Below are positions 37,688 through 47,489 of a stretch of DNA of 64,000 bases, one piece after another. The notes beneath the pieces are model-generated. The model made no database searches, was not told the DNA's origin, and worked only from the letters and a program-made list of their open reading frames with translations. Within the stretch, counting starts at the first letter, position 1. The number at the start of each line of letters is the position of its first letter. Origin of the DNA: Sapria himalayana (Eukaryota; Streptophyta; Magnoliopsida; Malpighiales; Rafflesiaceae); NCBI GenBank assembly GCA_029783825.1, contig JAREIK010000748.1:40728-104727 (forward strand), given 5' to 3'. Both the position numbers and the translations under genes were made by a program.

Positions 37688-37724
<37 letters not shown>
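37688..37724. repeat. (GA)n microsatellite
   Basis: A perfect GA run lies upstream of the hAT-A transposase start, in what would be its 5' leader on the minus strand. In hAT-C the corresponding leader has CT/GA-rich stretches (near 42163-42184). Confidence 0.85.
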
Positions 37725-37726
<2 letters not shown>

Positions 37727-39224
37727 AAACTAGAGAGAAGAGGTCAAAAAGATTTTAGATTTAAAACTTTAAAACTTGAAAACAAATTTATAAAAAAAAT
37801 ATGTAAATCATAATGTGTAAACTTTAACTTTTTTATGTCTGCACCACATGAGCACTACAATCCATACCATAGTCCACAGCACACCTGAGTCCCAAAAAGC
37901 AAAATGGTGAAAGCAGAAGACCTGAAATGTGATACTAAAATTAAGAACAGAGGAAGAGAAAATTAGAGAGATATATATATATCTTTTGAAAACATAAATC
38001 TTAGAATGAGGGAGGGGGGTGATTTTATAGATAAAGAATCCTTAGGGCCTTGGTATTCTACATCATAGCCATTGGAGGTTAAATCCAACAACTTAAATTT
38101 GAATTTTAATATTTTTTTTATCGTCGGGTCGGTTTGACCATCGAACTGACCCGAACAATCCAAATTTCTAGAAGCTTTGGCTTTTGGAAGTAATGGGCTC
38201 GAGTTTGGGGGGTGCGAAAAAAAGACTACAGGGTGGGTTATGGGCCCAACGAAAATATTAGATCTGTTAGGCATCGACTTTGGGTCAGGGGCATGGGGCT
38301 GGGTCGGGACACCACTTGGCTCGTACTGAGACACCATGCCCACGAGTAGAGGTGTCAAACGGGCCGGCCCGGCACGGCACGGCCCATTTTTTTCCAGCAC
38401 GATCGTGCTATTGTGCCGGGCACGGCACGGTTTGAATATAGGCGGGCACGGCACTGCCCGTAGGCACGGCGTGTCGTGCCTACTGGCCAGGGCATACCTG
38501 GCCATACAGGCCAGCCGCCACCCGCTAGGGCATACCGGCATAGCCGCATAGCCGCATGCCCGAATAGGCTGACTGGCTGAGGCTGAGCCGTTGAGGGTGA
38601 GACCGTGAGAGAGAGGCAGGGCCGGGCAGGCGGGCGCGGGACAGGGAAGGGACGGGTGACGGGTCACGGTATGGGAGGGGACGGGGAGGGGAGGGGAGGC
38701 CATGCAGAAATCCTATTCTCTGAATTCAAAAATCAGAATATTGTATTTTTTTTTAATTTATATATTGCAAATTATATTTCTTAATTTTAAGTTAAGTGTA
38801 GTGTCATAGTGACTGTAGTCTACTCTATACACTGTGTAGTGTAGAGTATTAATTATTAGATATATTTTTTTTAAAAAATGATAAAAATTTAAATTTAAAA
38901 AAAACAAATTTTTGAAAATTATTTTTTTTATCAAATTCAACTAAGTATAGCTTTATTTATATTTATAATTTATTAATTATAAATTAAAGTTATTAATTTT
39001 TAAAATAAAATTTAAATTATTAAAAAATTAAATCTATACATAATGTTAGGAAAAATTAAATTTAAAAAAAAATTAAACTACAGAAATGAAAAATTATCAA
39101 TCATGCATTTGAAACCGATGGTCCGAACAAAACAAGTATAAGTTTCAACACAAGCACAACATACAGACAAAGCGTATAAATACAATGAATAAAAACAACA
39201 TCGAAAAAAAATAGCAGATCAGCA

Positions 39225-41279
39225 TCAATCGTCAAGCGGCATATCATGAGAATCATCAGCCGTAACATCAAGATTAGTATCATATGGATCATCATCATCG
39301 GCAATCAGCTCCTCCGCCATCGTAGTGGATGTGGATGTGACTACAGTGTCTGTCTCAGTCCCAGCTTCAGCACGATCATGGATGCTAAACCTCGATTCCT
39401 CCCAATCCTTCAAACATGCCAAGGCCTCAACCATATCTGGACGTAATCTCGATCTCCTATCCGAAATCACGTTCACTGCAACAGAAAAAGCAGACTCCGA
39501 TGCTACGCTCGACACTGGAAGAGTCAGTAGATCCCGTGCCATCCTAGATAGCACGGGATAGGTGGACTCATATGATTTCCACCACTATAATAAATCAAGA
39601 TTCTTATTATCAGAATGTAATAGGATTGAGCAGTAATCGGTATCTAAGTACCGAGATAGCTCACTCCTATGTGATGGTCCACCCCTACGTTTCCCTCTCG
39701 CTAGGTTAATGGAATAATCGTCATCTCTAAACAAGGTATCAATGTCCGTAATCACAGTCTCACCATCACCATACCTAGTATCGTAGTATGTGAATAGGTC
39801 TGTCAACTTCTCGTAAATGAACCCTTCAGGTGGCTCTTCCAGGTTCATGCACGAGGAAATGAAAGTCAGGGTGTTTTCGACCCCTTCCACCTTGGCCCTA
39901 GAGTCCATGCATGCCGCGAGGCAATAAAGAGATGGAATGGTGGACCAGTACTTCAAGTACTTGGTCTCCATCTCTGCAACCATATGGCAAAGCGTCGGGT
40001 CAGCTCGATACTTCCTAAACATGCTACTAATGTTGCATATGCACCGGAGTGCAATGCAAGTGGTGGGCGTATAAACCGACGAACACATGTTCGTCGTGTC
40101 ATAAAATATCTTCAGGAATTTCATTTATGAAATTCCTGAAGCCTAATCAGTATCATCAATAATAAGTTTGTAACTCTTACTATTGACGTAGTCGGATATC
40201 ACGTGTTCGTATCCAACACATGATTCCAACATCAGGTATGTGTAATTCCAACGATGTCTCACATCCGATTGGAATTTCTTCTTCTTAAGATTCACAGACA
40301 AACAGAGATTACCAAACTCTCGTAGTCTGCGAGGAGTGCGAATATACTTGAGTGCATTGCGTATATTTTCCAACGCGGGGGAACACACCTTCATACCCGC
40401 TTGAACTATCGGGTTAATCACATGACACATGCATCTGACATGAAAGATCTCTCCTAATGGTGCGTCTCTAATATTCCTAACAAACATATTGATCGCTACT
40501 CCATTATTAGCAGCATTATCGAAAGTGACACTAAAAATTTTATTTTGAATTTTATATTCCCTAAATATTTTCATTATACACTCAAAAATGGCCGGGCCAT
40601 CATGAGGATAAAGAATCTCAGTGAATCCTAATATTTTTTTATTGATTGTCCAGTTAGAATCTACATAGTGACTCGTGAGACATGCATAAGAAGAATCATC
40701 GTGACATGTCCATATATCGGACGTCACGGACACCACTCCACTATATGCCATAAATTCCTTAATTACTTTTTGTTTTTCTAACTTATATATCTTTAGTATG
40801 TCACTCCTAGATGTGGACCTAGGAATCCTACGATAGGAAGGCTGAAAATAAGTCTGCATGATGAGCACTACCATCGGATCTTCCGAAAATCTGATCGGAA
40901 GACCCATCAATGTGATGAGCCTGGCCATGCCGTCCCTACCCAACTCGCTGGAGTATACGAATGGAGTAAACTTTGAGACTGAACTCGATCCAGTCTCAAA
41001 AAATGTAGTGCCAAGTTGGGTTAGCCTAGGATCTAAGGGTCTATGTTTTTTGGTGCATAATTCAGCATGCCTCTTAAGGTGCCCACTCCCACATGTACTC
41101 TTGCATGTTAAAAGTCTCATACAATATTTGCACTGTGTCATTTCAAGTTCTTCACCCCTAATATTTACTTGTGTTATGATTTTAAAATGATTCCAAACTA
41201 CAGAAGTCCTCCTAGTTTTTTGTTTTTTAGAACTTTGGGTTGAGACGACTGGAGAAACTAAAGTTTCAGCAGCCGCAGA
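39225..41279 (-). pseudogene. hAT-B transposase (main part), three nonsense codons
   Basis: The frame runs in one phase from the hAT-C boundary (41279) to the stop at 39225, with three in-frame stops. Near 40143 a Trp codon is TAG (after DDTD), close after it a Phe codon is TAA (before MKFLKIF), and near 39584 a Gln codon is TAG (before WWKSYE). It agrees with hAT-C at about nine residues in ten by eye. The BED finger (CKYC ... HLKRH), TSDIWT, TFDNAANN and SVASESAFS motifs are all intact. The N-terminal ~24 codons lie at 45111-45181, cut off by hAT-C. No frameshift is evident, so the copy died recently relative to hAT-A. Confidence 0.92.
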
Positions 41280-41554
41280 TAGAGGTGTCAAACGGGCCGG
41301 GCCGGCCCGGCCCGGCACGAGGCACGGCACGGTTCGGCCGTGCCTGGGCCGGCCCGGCACGTTAAAAAACCGTGCCCGGGCCCGTGCCCGGGCCCGGTCG
41401 AAGCAAGGCACGAAACGTGCCGTGCATGGCACGAGCCGTGCCGTGCCTGGCCCGGCACGGCTCGTGCCTAGGCACGGCACGCCGGCACGGGTCCATCCCG
41501 TGCCGGTCCCGCAGGCACGCGTGGCATGCCGCCAGTGCCACGCGTGCCGTGGCG

Positions 41555-41627
41555 TGACCGCGTGACCCCTGACTCGTGAGTCGCGACTCACGGTCACGAG
41601 TCACGACTCACTGAGTCGTGACTCGTG
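41555..41627. repeat. Palindromic GAGTCGTGACTC array in the hAT-C left subterminal region
   Basis: Words of the type GTGACTCGTGAGTC, CGCGACTCACGGTCACGAGT and CACGACTCACTGAGTCGTGA overlap head to head and form nested palindromes over ~70 bp. Such subterminal repeats in hAT elements can be transposase binding sites; this role is inferred from position only. Confidence 0.75.
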
Positions 41628-41663
41628 CTCGAACCACCAGCACTAGGGCCCCCCCGGAAAAAA

Positions 41664-41701
41664 GACCGCGGGTCGGGTCCAAACAGACCCGACCCGCGGT
41701 C
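41664..41701. repeat. Perfect 16-bp-arm hairpin in hAT-C
   Basis: GACCGCGGGTCGGGTC, a 6-base loop CAAACA, then the exact reverse complement GACCCGACCCGCGGTC. hAT-B has the same hairpin at 45692-45729 with one arm mismatch and a 6-base loop (CAATCT), so the structure is a conserved feature of the family near the transposase 5' side. Confidence 0.95.
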
Positions 41702-41911
41702 TTTTCCGCCGAAAACCGAGAAAATTGAAAAAAATAACGGGAAAAAAAAAAAAATTTCAAATGTAGATCGATTTTCAGCCGTTGGATTCGACGCCAACGG
41801 CTAGGGGGCAGAATCCGACGGTCCTCGTGATTCTGCCCATTAAATTTAATAAAAAAATTCAAAAAAATAATAAAAAAATAATTTTTTTTTAAACAAAAAC
41901 TTTTTTTAGGC

Positions 41912-41918
41912 TATATAA
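41912..41918 (+). promoter_or_regulatory. TATA box of the hAT-C transposase
   Basis: CTATATAATC lies ~290 bp before the likely start codon. The segment just after it (CTACCCCCCTCCCTAT) is shared with hAT-B (near 45445-45480, minus strand, with CCTATAAATTC), so TATA box and leader are conserved in the family. A GT near 42132 and a CTCTCTAG near 42183 could bound a leader intron; this is not certain. Confidence 0.5.
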
Positions 41919-42205
41919 TCTACCCCCCTCCCTATAGAATTTATGTTTTTCAAAAACATTAATCCTCTCAATTTTTTCTCTCTCTCACATAAACCGTGCT
42001 TTTCTCGCTCGGCCCTCGTTTTATTGATTTCGGCTTGAATTTTCGTGAAACTCAATTTGAGTTTTGAACTTCAAAGCTTCCTGCGGGCTTCGGTGCATCT
42101 TTCACGTGAGAGACCTCTTTGCTTTTACCGGGTAATATAATTTACTTTTTGTTTTATTTTCTCTCTCTAAATCTTCTCTCTCTAGAAAAACGTACGAAAA
42201 AAAAA

Positions 42206-44329
42206 ATGCCGAATTCACCTAACACATATTTAAATTTGGAAAATGAAAATGTTAGTGTTACACAAACGTCCGTGGCTCCTGAAACTTTGGTTTCTCCTGT
42301 CATGTCAGCCCAAAGTTCTAAAAAACAAAAAACTAGGAGGACTTCTGTAGTTTGGACACATTTTAAAATCATAACACAATTAGATGTTAGGGGTGAGGAA
42401 CATGAAATGGCACAGTGCAAATATTGTATGCGACTTTTAACATGCAAGAGTACATGTGGGACTGGGCACCTAAAGAGGCATTCTGAAATATGCTCCAAAA
42501 AACATGGACCGTTAGATCCTAGGCAAACCCAACTTGGCACTACATTTTTTGAGACTGGATCGAGTTCAGTCTCAAAGTTTAGTCCCTTCGTATACTCCAA
42601 CGAGTTGGGTAGGGACGGCATGGCCAGGCTCATCACATTGATGGGTCTTCCGATCAGATTTTCGGAAGATCCGAGGGTAGTCCGCATCATGCAGACTTAT
42701 TTTCAGCCATCATATCGTAGGATTCCTAGGTCCACATCTAGGAGTGACATACTAAAGATATATAAGTTAGAAAAACAAAAAATAATTAATGAATTTTTGG
42801 CATTTAGTGGAGTGGTGTCCGTGACGTCCGATATATGGACATGTCACGATGATTCTTCTTATGCATGTATCACGAGTCATTATGTCGATTCAAACTGGAC
42901 AATAAATAAAAAAATATTAGGATTCACTGAGATTCTTCATCCTCATGATGGCCCGGCCATTTTTGAGTGTATGATGAAAATATTTAGGGAATATAAAATT
43001 CAAAATAAAATTTTTAGTGTCACTTTCGATAATGCTGCGAATAATGGAGTAGCGATCAATATGTTTGTTAGGAATATTAGAGACGCACCTTTAGGAGAGA
43101 TATTTCATGTCAGATGCATGTGTCATGTTATTAACCTTATAGTTCAAGCGGGTATGAAGGTGTGTTCCACCGCGTTGGAACATATACGCAATGCACTCAA
43201 GTATATTCGCACTCCTCGCAGACTACAAGAGTTTGGTAATCTCTGTTTGTCTGCGAATCTTAAGAAGAAGAAATTCCAATCTGATGTGAGACATCGTTGG
43301 AATTACACGTACCTGATGTTGGAATCATGTGTTGGATACGAACACGTGATATCCGACTACGTCAATAGTAAGAGTGGCGAACTTATTATTGACGACACTG
43401 ACTGGGCTTCAGGAATTTCATTTATGAAATTCCTGAAGATATTTTATGACACGACGAACATGTGTTCGTCAGTTTATACACCCACCACTTGCATTGCACT
43501 CCGTTGCATATGCAACATTAGTAGCATGTTTAGGATGTATCGAGCGGACCCGACGCTCAGCCTTATGGTTGCAGAGATGGAGACCAAGTACCTGAAGTAC
43601 TGGTCCACCATTCCATCTCTTTATTGCCTCGCAGCATGCATGGACCCTAGGGCTAAGGTGGAAGGGGTTGAAAACACCCTGACTTTCATTTCCTCGTGCA
43701 TGAACCTGGAAGAGCCACCTCAAGGGTTCATTTACGAGAAGTTGACAGACCTGTTCACATACTACGATACTAGGTATGGTGGTGGTGGTGTTGAGACTGT
43801 GAGTACGGACTCTGATACCTTGTTCGGAGATGACCCATATTCCATTAACCTAGCGAGGGGGAAACGTAGGGGTGGACCTTCACATAGGAGCGAGCTGTCT
43901 CGGTACTTAGATACCGATTACTGCTCAATCCTATCACCATCTGACAATAAGAATCTTGATTTATTACAGTGGTGGAAATCATATGAGTCCGCCTATCCCG
44001 TGCTATCTAGGATGGCACAGGATCTACTGACTCCTCCGGTGTCGAGCGTAGCATCGGAGTCTGCTTTTTCTGTTGCAGTGAACGTGATTTCGGATAGGAG
44101 ATCGAGATTACGTCCAGATATGGTTGAGGCCTTGGCATGTTTGAAGGATTGGGAGGATTCGAGATTTAGCATCAGTGATCGTGCTGAAGCTGGGACTGTG
44201 ACAGACACTGCAGTCGCATCCACATCCACTACGATGGCGGAGGAGCTGATTGCCGATGATGATGACCCATATGATACTGATCTTGATGTTGTGGCTGATG
44301 ATTCTCATTATATGCCGCTTGACGATTGA
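42206..44329 (+). CDS. hAT-C transposase, intact (BED finger, DDE, hAT dimerisation domain)
   Basis: The 707-residue protein would bind the element's ends and cut and paste it. I start it at ATG 42206 (MPNSPNTYLNLENEN), because the frame can be extended upstream only from a non-ATG codon and hAT-B begins at the matching place. A BED-type zinc finger lies at ~46-98 (Cys71, Cys74, His88/His92, Cys96). The RNase-H-like catalytic core has Asp209 in VTSDIWT and Asp275 in TFDNAANN. The third acid is Glu618 in SVASESAFS, inside the C-terminal hAT dimerisation domain (~570-650), which also has WWKSYE and SDRRSRLRPDMVEAL. The tail (660-707) is acidic. There are no internal stops or frameshifts. Whether it is transcribed or active cannot be seen. 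It belongs to the plant Ac/RICESLEEPER-like hAT group. Confidence 0.95.
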   Translation: MPNSPNTYLNLENENVSVTQTSVAPETLVSPVMSAQSSKKQKTRRTSVVWTHFKIITQLDVRGEEHEMAQCKYCMRLLTCKSTCGTGHLKRHSEICSKKHGPLDPRQTQLGTTFFETGSSSVSKFSPFVYSNELGRDGMARLITLMGLPIRFSEDPRVVRIMQTYFQPSYRRIPRSTSRSDILKIYKLEKQKIINEFLAFSGVVSVTSDIWTCHDDSSYACITSHYVDSNWTINKKILGFTEILHPHDGPAIFECMMKIFREYKIQNKIFSVTFDNAANNGVAINMFVRNIRDAPLGEIFHVRCMCHVINLIVQAGMKVCSTALEHIRNALKYIRTPRRLQEFGNLCLSANLKKKKFQSDVRHRWNYTYLMLESCVGYEHVISDYVNSKSGELIIDDTDWASGISFMKFLKIFYDTTNMCSSVYTPTTCIALRCICNISSMFRMYRADPTLSLMVAEMETKYLKYWSTIPSLYCLAACMDPRAKVEGVENTLTFISSCMNLEEPPQGFIYEKLTDLFTYYDTRYGGGGVETVSTDSDTLFGDDPYSINLARGKRRGGPSHRSELSRYLDTDYCSILSPSDNKNLDLLQWWKSYESAYPVLSRMAQDLLTPPVSSVASESAFSVAVNVISDRRSRLRPDMVEALACLKDWEDSRFSISDRAEAGTVTDTAVASTSTTMAEELIADDDDPYDTDLDVVADDSHYMPLDD

Positions 44330-45110
44330 TGCTCATCTGCTCTTTTTTTTCGATATATTTATTTTTTATACGCTTTGTTTGTACTTTGTATTATACGTTG
44401 TGTTGAAGTTGAAACTTATACTTTTTTTTTTCGGAGTTTTGGTTTCAAAAGCATGAATGGTAATTTTTATTTGCGTAGTTTAAATTTTTTTTCATTAAAA
44501 TTTTTACTAACTTAATGTATTTAATTATTAATTTAAGATTTAAATATTATTTTAAAATTTATTAACTTTAAATCTTAATATTTAATTAATACATTATAAT
44601 ATTAAAAAATGCTAAACTTAATTGAAAAAAAAAATAAATTTTCTAATTTTTTTTTTACATACTTACATTTAATTTTAAATGTAATATTTTTAAACAAAAA
44701 ATTTTATTTTTTTTTTATTACATAAACTTAAATAAAGATAAACAGAAAAATAATAAAAAAATTTAAAAAAAAAATTTATTTCAAAGTGCCAAGGCAGCCA
44801 AGCCAACTGCCAAGCAGCCAACTAGCCAAGTGCCAAGCACGGGCCGTGCGCCCGTGCCCGTGCTTGGCTGTTGCAAGTTGCAACACGCAAGAGGCAACAG
44901 TGTTGCCTCTTGGCTCCCGGGACCCGGACCCCGGTTGAGCAAACGTGCCCGAGCGGGCCGGGTACGGCACGGCACGTCCGAACCGTGCCCACGGGCCGTG
45001 CCGTGCCCGTGGGATAAAATACCGTGCCGTGCCCTGCACAGCACGGTAGCACGGCGGGGCACGGGAAAAACGGGCCGTGCCGTGCTGGGCCGGCCCGTTT
45101 GACACCTCTA
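44330..45110. other. hAT-C 3' region and right subterminal arm
   Basis: AT-rich 3' sequence (to ~44775) is followed by a GC-rich arm. The arm holds a 12-bp-arm hairpin at 44888-44912 (CAAGAGGCAACA, one base, TGTTGCCTCTTG) and a run of CCGTGCC/GGCACGG words leading to the TIR. Apparent long reverse-strand frames across 44776-45181 read through these words and are not genes. Confidence 0.8.
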
Positions 45111-45181
45111 CCCGCAGACCTCTTTGTAACACTAACATTTTCATTTTCCAAATTAAAATACGTGTCAGGTGGATTTGTCAT
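45111..45181 (-). pseudogene. hAT-B transposase, N-terminal fragment
   Basis: ATG at 45181 begins MTNPPDTYFNLENENVSVT, matching the hAT-C start MPNSPNTYLNLENENVSVT. The frame is cut by hAT-C after ~24 codons. Its continuation is at 41279 downward, in the same phase once hAT-C and one target copy are left out of the count. Upstream (45182-45480) is the matching leader and TATA region. Confidence 0.9.
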
Positions 45182-45691
45182 TTTTTTGTTTTCTTTTCCT
45201 ATGTTTTTCTAGAGAGAGAAGCTTTAGAGAGAGAAAGTAAATAAAAACGTAAAATAAATTATCCGGTAAAAGCAATGAGGTCAGTCACGTGCAAGGTGCA
45301 CCGCAGGAAGCTCTGATGTTCAAAACTCAAGTAGAGTTTCACGAAAATCCAAGCCGAAATCAAAATCCCGAGGCCCGAGAGAGAGATGCACGGTTTATGT
45401 GAGAGAGAGAAAGTTTTGAGAGGAGATATGCTTTTGAAAAACATAAATGTAATAGGGAGGGGGGTAGAATTTATAGGCTAAAGAAAGTATTTTTTTATAA
45501 AAAAAGAATTTTTTTTATTATTTTTTTGATTTTTTTGAATATTTTTAAGGGGCAGAATCACGAGGACCGTCGGATTCTGCCCCCTAGCCGTTGGAGGCGA
45601 ATCCAACGGCTGAAATCTGTGATGTTTGAAATTTTTTTTTTTTGGCCGTTGGGATTGGTCGGGTCTAAGGCTGTCGGGTATCGGCAGTCGG

Positions 45692-45729
45692 GACCGCAGG
45701 TCGGGTCCAATCTGACCCGACCCGCGGTC
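45692..45729. repeat. Conserved hairpin in hAT-B
   Basis: GACCGCAGGTCGGGTC, loop CAATCT, GACCCGACCCGCGGTC: 15 of 16 arm positions pair. It is the counterpart of the perfect hairpin at 41664-41701. Confidence 0.9.
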
Positions 45730-46157
45730 TTTTTACCGGGGGGGGGCCACTGGACGGCCGGACGGGTCACGCCGCCGCCACGCGTGCCTGCGTGAACCAG
45801 CACGGGACGAACCGTGCCCACGTGCCGTGCCTTGGCACGGCACGGGCCCGGGCACGGTTTAAAAATGTGTCGGGCCGGCCCAGGCACGGCCGAACCGTGT
45901 CGTGCCTCGTGCAGGGCCGGGCCGGTCCGGCACGTTTGACACCTCTACCCACGAGCCATTATACTAGGTCATGCATGGCCCGACACATAGCCTGGTTATT
46001 CTAGGCATGGCATGGCACGATATGTGCCATGAGCAGGTCCGACAAGAGCACAGGCATATGTCATTCAAATGTCATGTCGGGCCAGGCACGCCTGAGTCAT
46101 GTCGTGCCTTGGGCTGAGCCCGGGCTACCCAGCCCATTTGAAACCTTTATGCATGTG

Positions 46158-46880
46158 GTTTCTAAGAAGGGTTGATCACTGTGATCAGATATGTAAAAAA
46201 TGAGCTCATCCTACAAGAAATGTAACTGGATGGTGAGTGTGCCTAGATTTTAGAAAATTAAATACTACAACCCTTAAAAATTATTTTCCATTGCCATTCA
46301 TTGATCGATTATTGGATAGGCTTGCAGGACATCCTCACTTTTATTTTCTTGATGGATAGTCATGATATAATCAAATTGCCATCTTATTTGAGAACCAAGA
46401 TAAAGCTATATTTACATGCCCTAATGGTATATTTACTTTTAGAATGATGTCATTCATGTTATGTAATGCTCCTACTACATTTCAAAAATTCATGATGTTA
46501 TTATTCTTAGATTTGATGGAGGAGGTTATAGAAATATTCATGGATGACTTCACAGTGTATGAATCTAGTTTTGATCATTGCCTACATAATTTGAAAATAG
46601 TACTTTAAAGATATAAGGAAAAGAATTTAGCCTTAAATTGAGAAAATTATCATTTTATGATAATAGAAGGAATTGTCCTAGGGCATAAAAATTCTACAGC
46701 TGGTCTATAAGTGAACCAAGCAAAAGTTTTTTTTTAATTAGGGCTCTTTTAGCTCACACGGCAATAAAGGGAATCAGGAGTTTCTTGGGATATGCTAGAT
46801 TTTATAGAAGTTTTATCAGAGACTTCTCAAAGATAACAAGATTATTATTTAGATTGCTGGAAAATTAAACAAGTTTAATT
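46158..46880 (+). pseudogene. Reverse transcriptase, 3' part (after the hAT nest)
   Basis: The match resumes with VVSKKG and continues in broken frames through a FLDG-like, SHDI-like stretch and the segment with LLLHFKN. It then gives FMDDFTVYESSFDHCLHNL-like pieces near 46535-46600 (the YMDD-box strand, here read in shifted frames as MDDFTVY). HFMIIEGIVLGH follows near 46650-46690, and then IRSFLGYARFYR near 46780-46810. These are the ordered blocks of Ty3-gypsy RT. Multiple stops and frameshifts make it dead. Confidence 0.85.
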
Positions 46881-47400
46881 TTGATGAGTCTTGCCAAACT
46901 ACATTATAATACATTAGAAAAACATGACTAGTAGAAGCTCCAATCATGGTCACACCAGACTAGAATGGTGCATTTGAAATCATGTGTTTTGCCAACGATT
47001 TTGCAATGGGAGATGTAATATGATAAAGAAGAGACAAGATATTCATGGTCATCTACAATGCTAGCAAAATCTTAAATGAAGCTTAGGAATATTATTCCAC
47101 TACTAAAAAAGAGATGCTAGGCATGATATTTGCATGTGAAAAATTTAAGTCATACATTTTGGGTTCCCATGTTATCATCTATACTAACCATGTAATAATT
47201 AAATATTTAATGTAAAGAAGGACGCTAAAATAAGATTGATCAGATGAGTACTATTACTATAAGAATTATATCTTGAAATCAAGGATAAAAAGGGTTGTGG
47301 CAAATGTGATAGCTGATCTCTTGTCAAGAATAGAAACAACTATGGGGAATAAAGCAGAATCTAAAGTCATAAAATTTTTTTTGAATGAGTAGTTATTTCA
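46881..47400 (+). pseudogene. RNase H domain, broken
   Basis: The region after RT contains a weakly preserved RNase H. It ends with a frame reading NVIADLLSRIE near 47305-47335, which corresponds to the NV-AD-LSR motif that closes the Ty3-gypsy RNase H. Stops are frequent. Confidence 0.7.
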
Positions 47401-47489
47401 ACTATCATTACTGATAACTTAATATGCTTTAATAGTGATGTTATGCCAAGAATTCAGCTACCAATAGAGAAAAAATCTATGAACTAATA

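Larger units (their letters stand above)
41280..45110 (+). mobile_element. hAT-C: innermost, structurally complete hAT element
   Basis: The 3831-bp element starts TAGAGGTGTCAAACGGGCC and ends with the exact complement GGCCCGTTTGACACCTCTA. The 8 bp outside are GCCGCAGA (41272-41279) and CCCGCAGA (45111-45118), a target duplication with one mismatch. It lies within the coding frame of the hAT-B transposase, 24 codons from its start, in the opposite orientation. Taking out the element and one target copy puts the two hAT-B parts back in the same frame. It carries one intact transposase gene. Subterminal regions (about 41280-41640 and 44780-45110) are dense in GGCACGG/CCGTGCC words and palindromes. 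Confidence 0.96.
38347..45947 (-). mobile_element. hAT-B: second-level hAT element inside hAT-A
   Basis: The left end is TAGAGGTGTCAAACGGGCC and the right end, read in reverse complement, is TAGAGGTGTCAAACGTGCC. The 8 bp outside are CCCACGAG on both sides (38339-38346 and 45948-45955), a perfect hAT target duplication. Without hAT-C and one duplicated target copy it is about 3.76 kb. The transposase is on the minus strand. The subterminal sequences are GC-rich with repeated GGCACGG/CCGTGCC words. Confidence 0.95.
34943..46149 (-). mobile_element. hAT-A: oldest nested hAT element, inserted in the RT
   Basis: The left end TAGAGGTGTCGAATGAGGC and the right end, reverse complement TAAAGGTTTCAAATGGGCT, are decayed versions of the TIR seen intact in hAT-B and hAT-C (TAGAGGTGTCAAACGGGCC). 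Its transposase pseudogene is on the minus strand at 35568-37639. The flanking 8-mers (CCCAGTGT and TGCATGTG) no longer form a clean duplication. That the insertion is real is shown by the RT of the host retrotransposon, whose coding match stops at one end and resumes at the other. hAT-B is inserted in it at 38347. Confidence 0.85.

Noticed and set aside
37963..38703. 246-codon minus-strand frame
   Set aside because: It crosses the hAT-A/hAT-B boundary at 38347 and reads the GC-rich arm of hAT-B; there is no domain and the composition is that of the arm.
41280..41597. Upstream part of the minus-strand frame 41597-40143
   Set aside because: The part beyond 41279 lies in the hAT-C left arm. 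The transposase continues on the other side of hAT-C at 45111-45181.
42119..42205. An N-terminal extension of the hAT-C transposase by 29 codons
   Set aside because: It would need a TTG start. The ATG at 42206 aligns with the start of the hAT-B transposase, and the extension lies in the leader.
44776..45181. Overlapping reverse- and forward-strand frames in the GC-rich arm of hAT-C
   Set aside because: They read through GGCACGG/CCGTGCC words and the TIR, in several phases at once. Only the last 24 codons of the 45181 frame are real hAT-B coding sequence.
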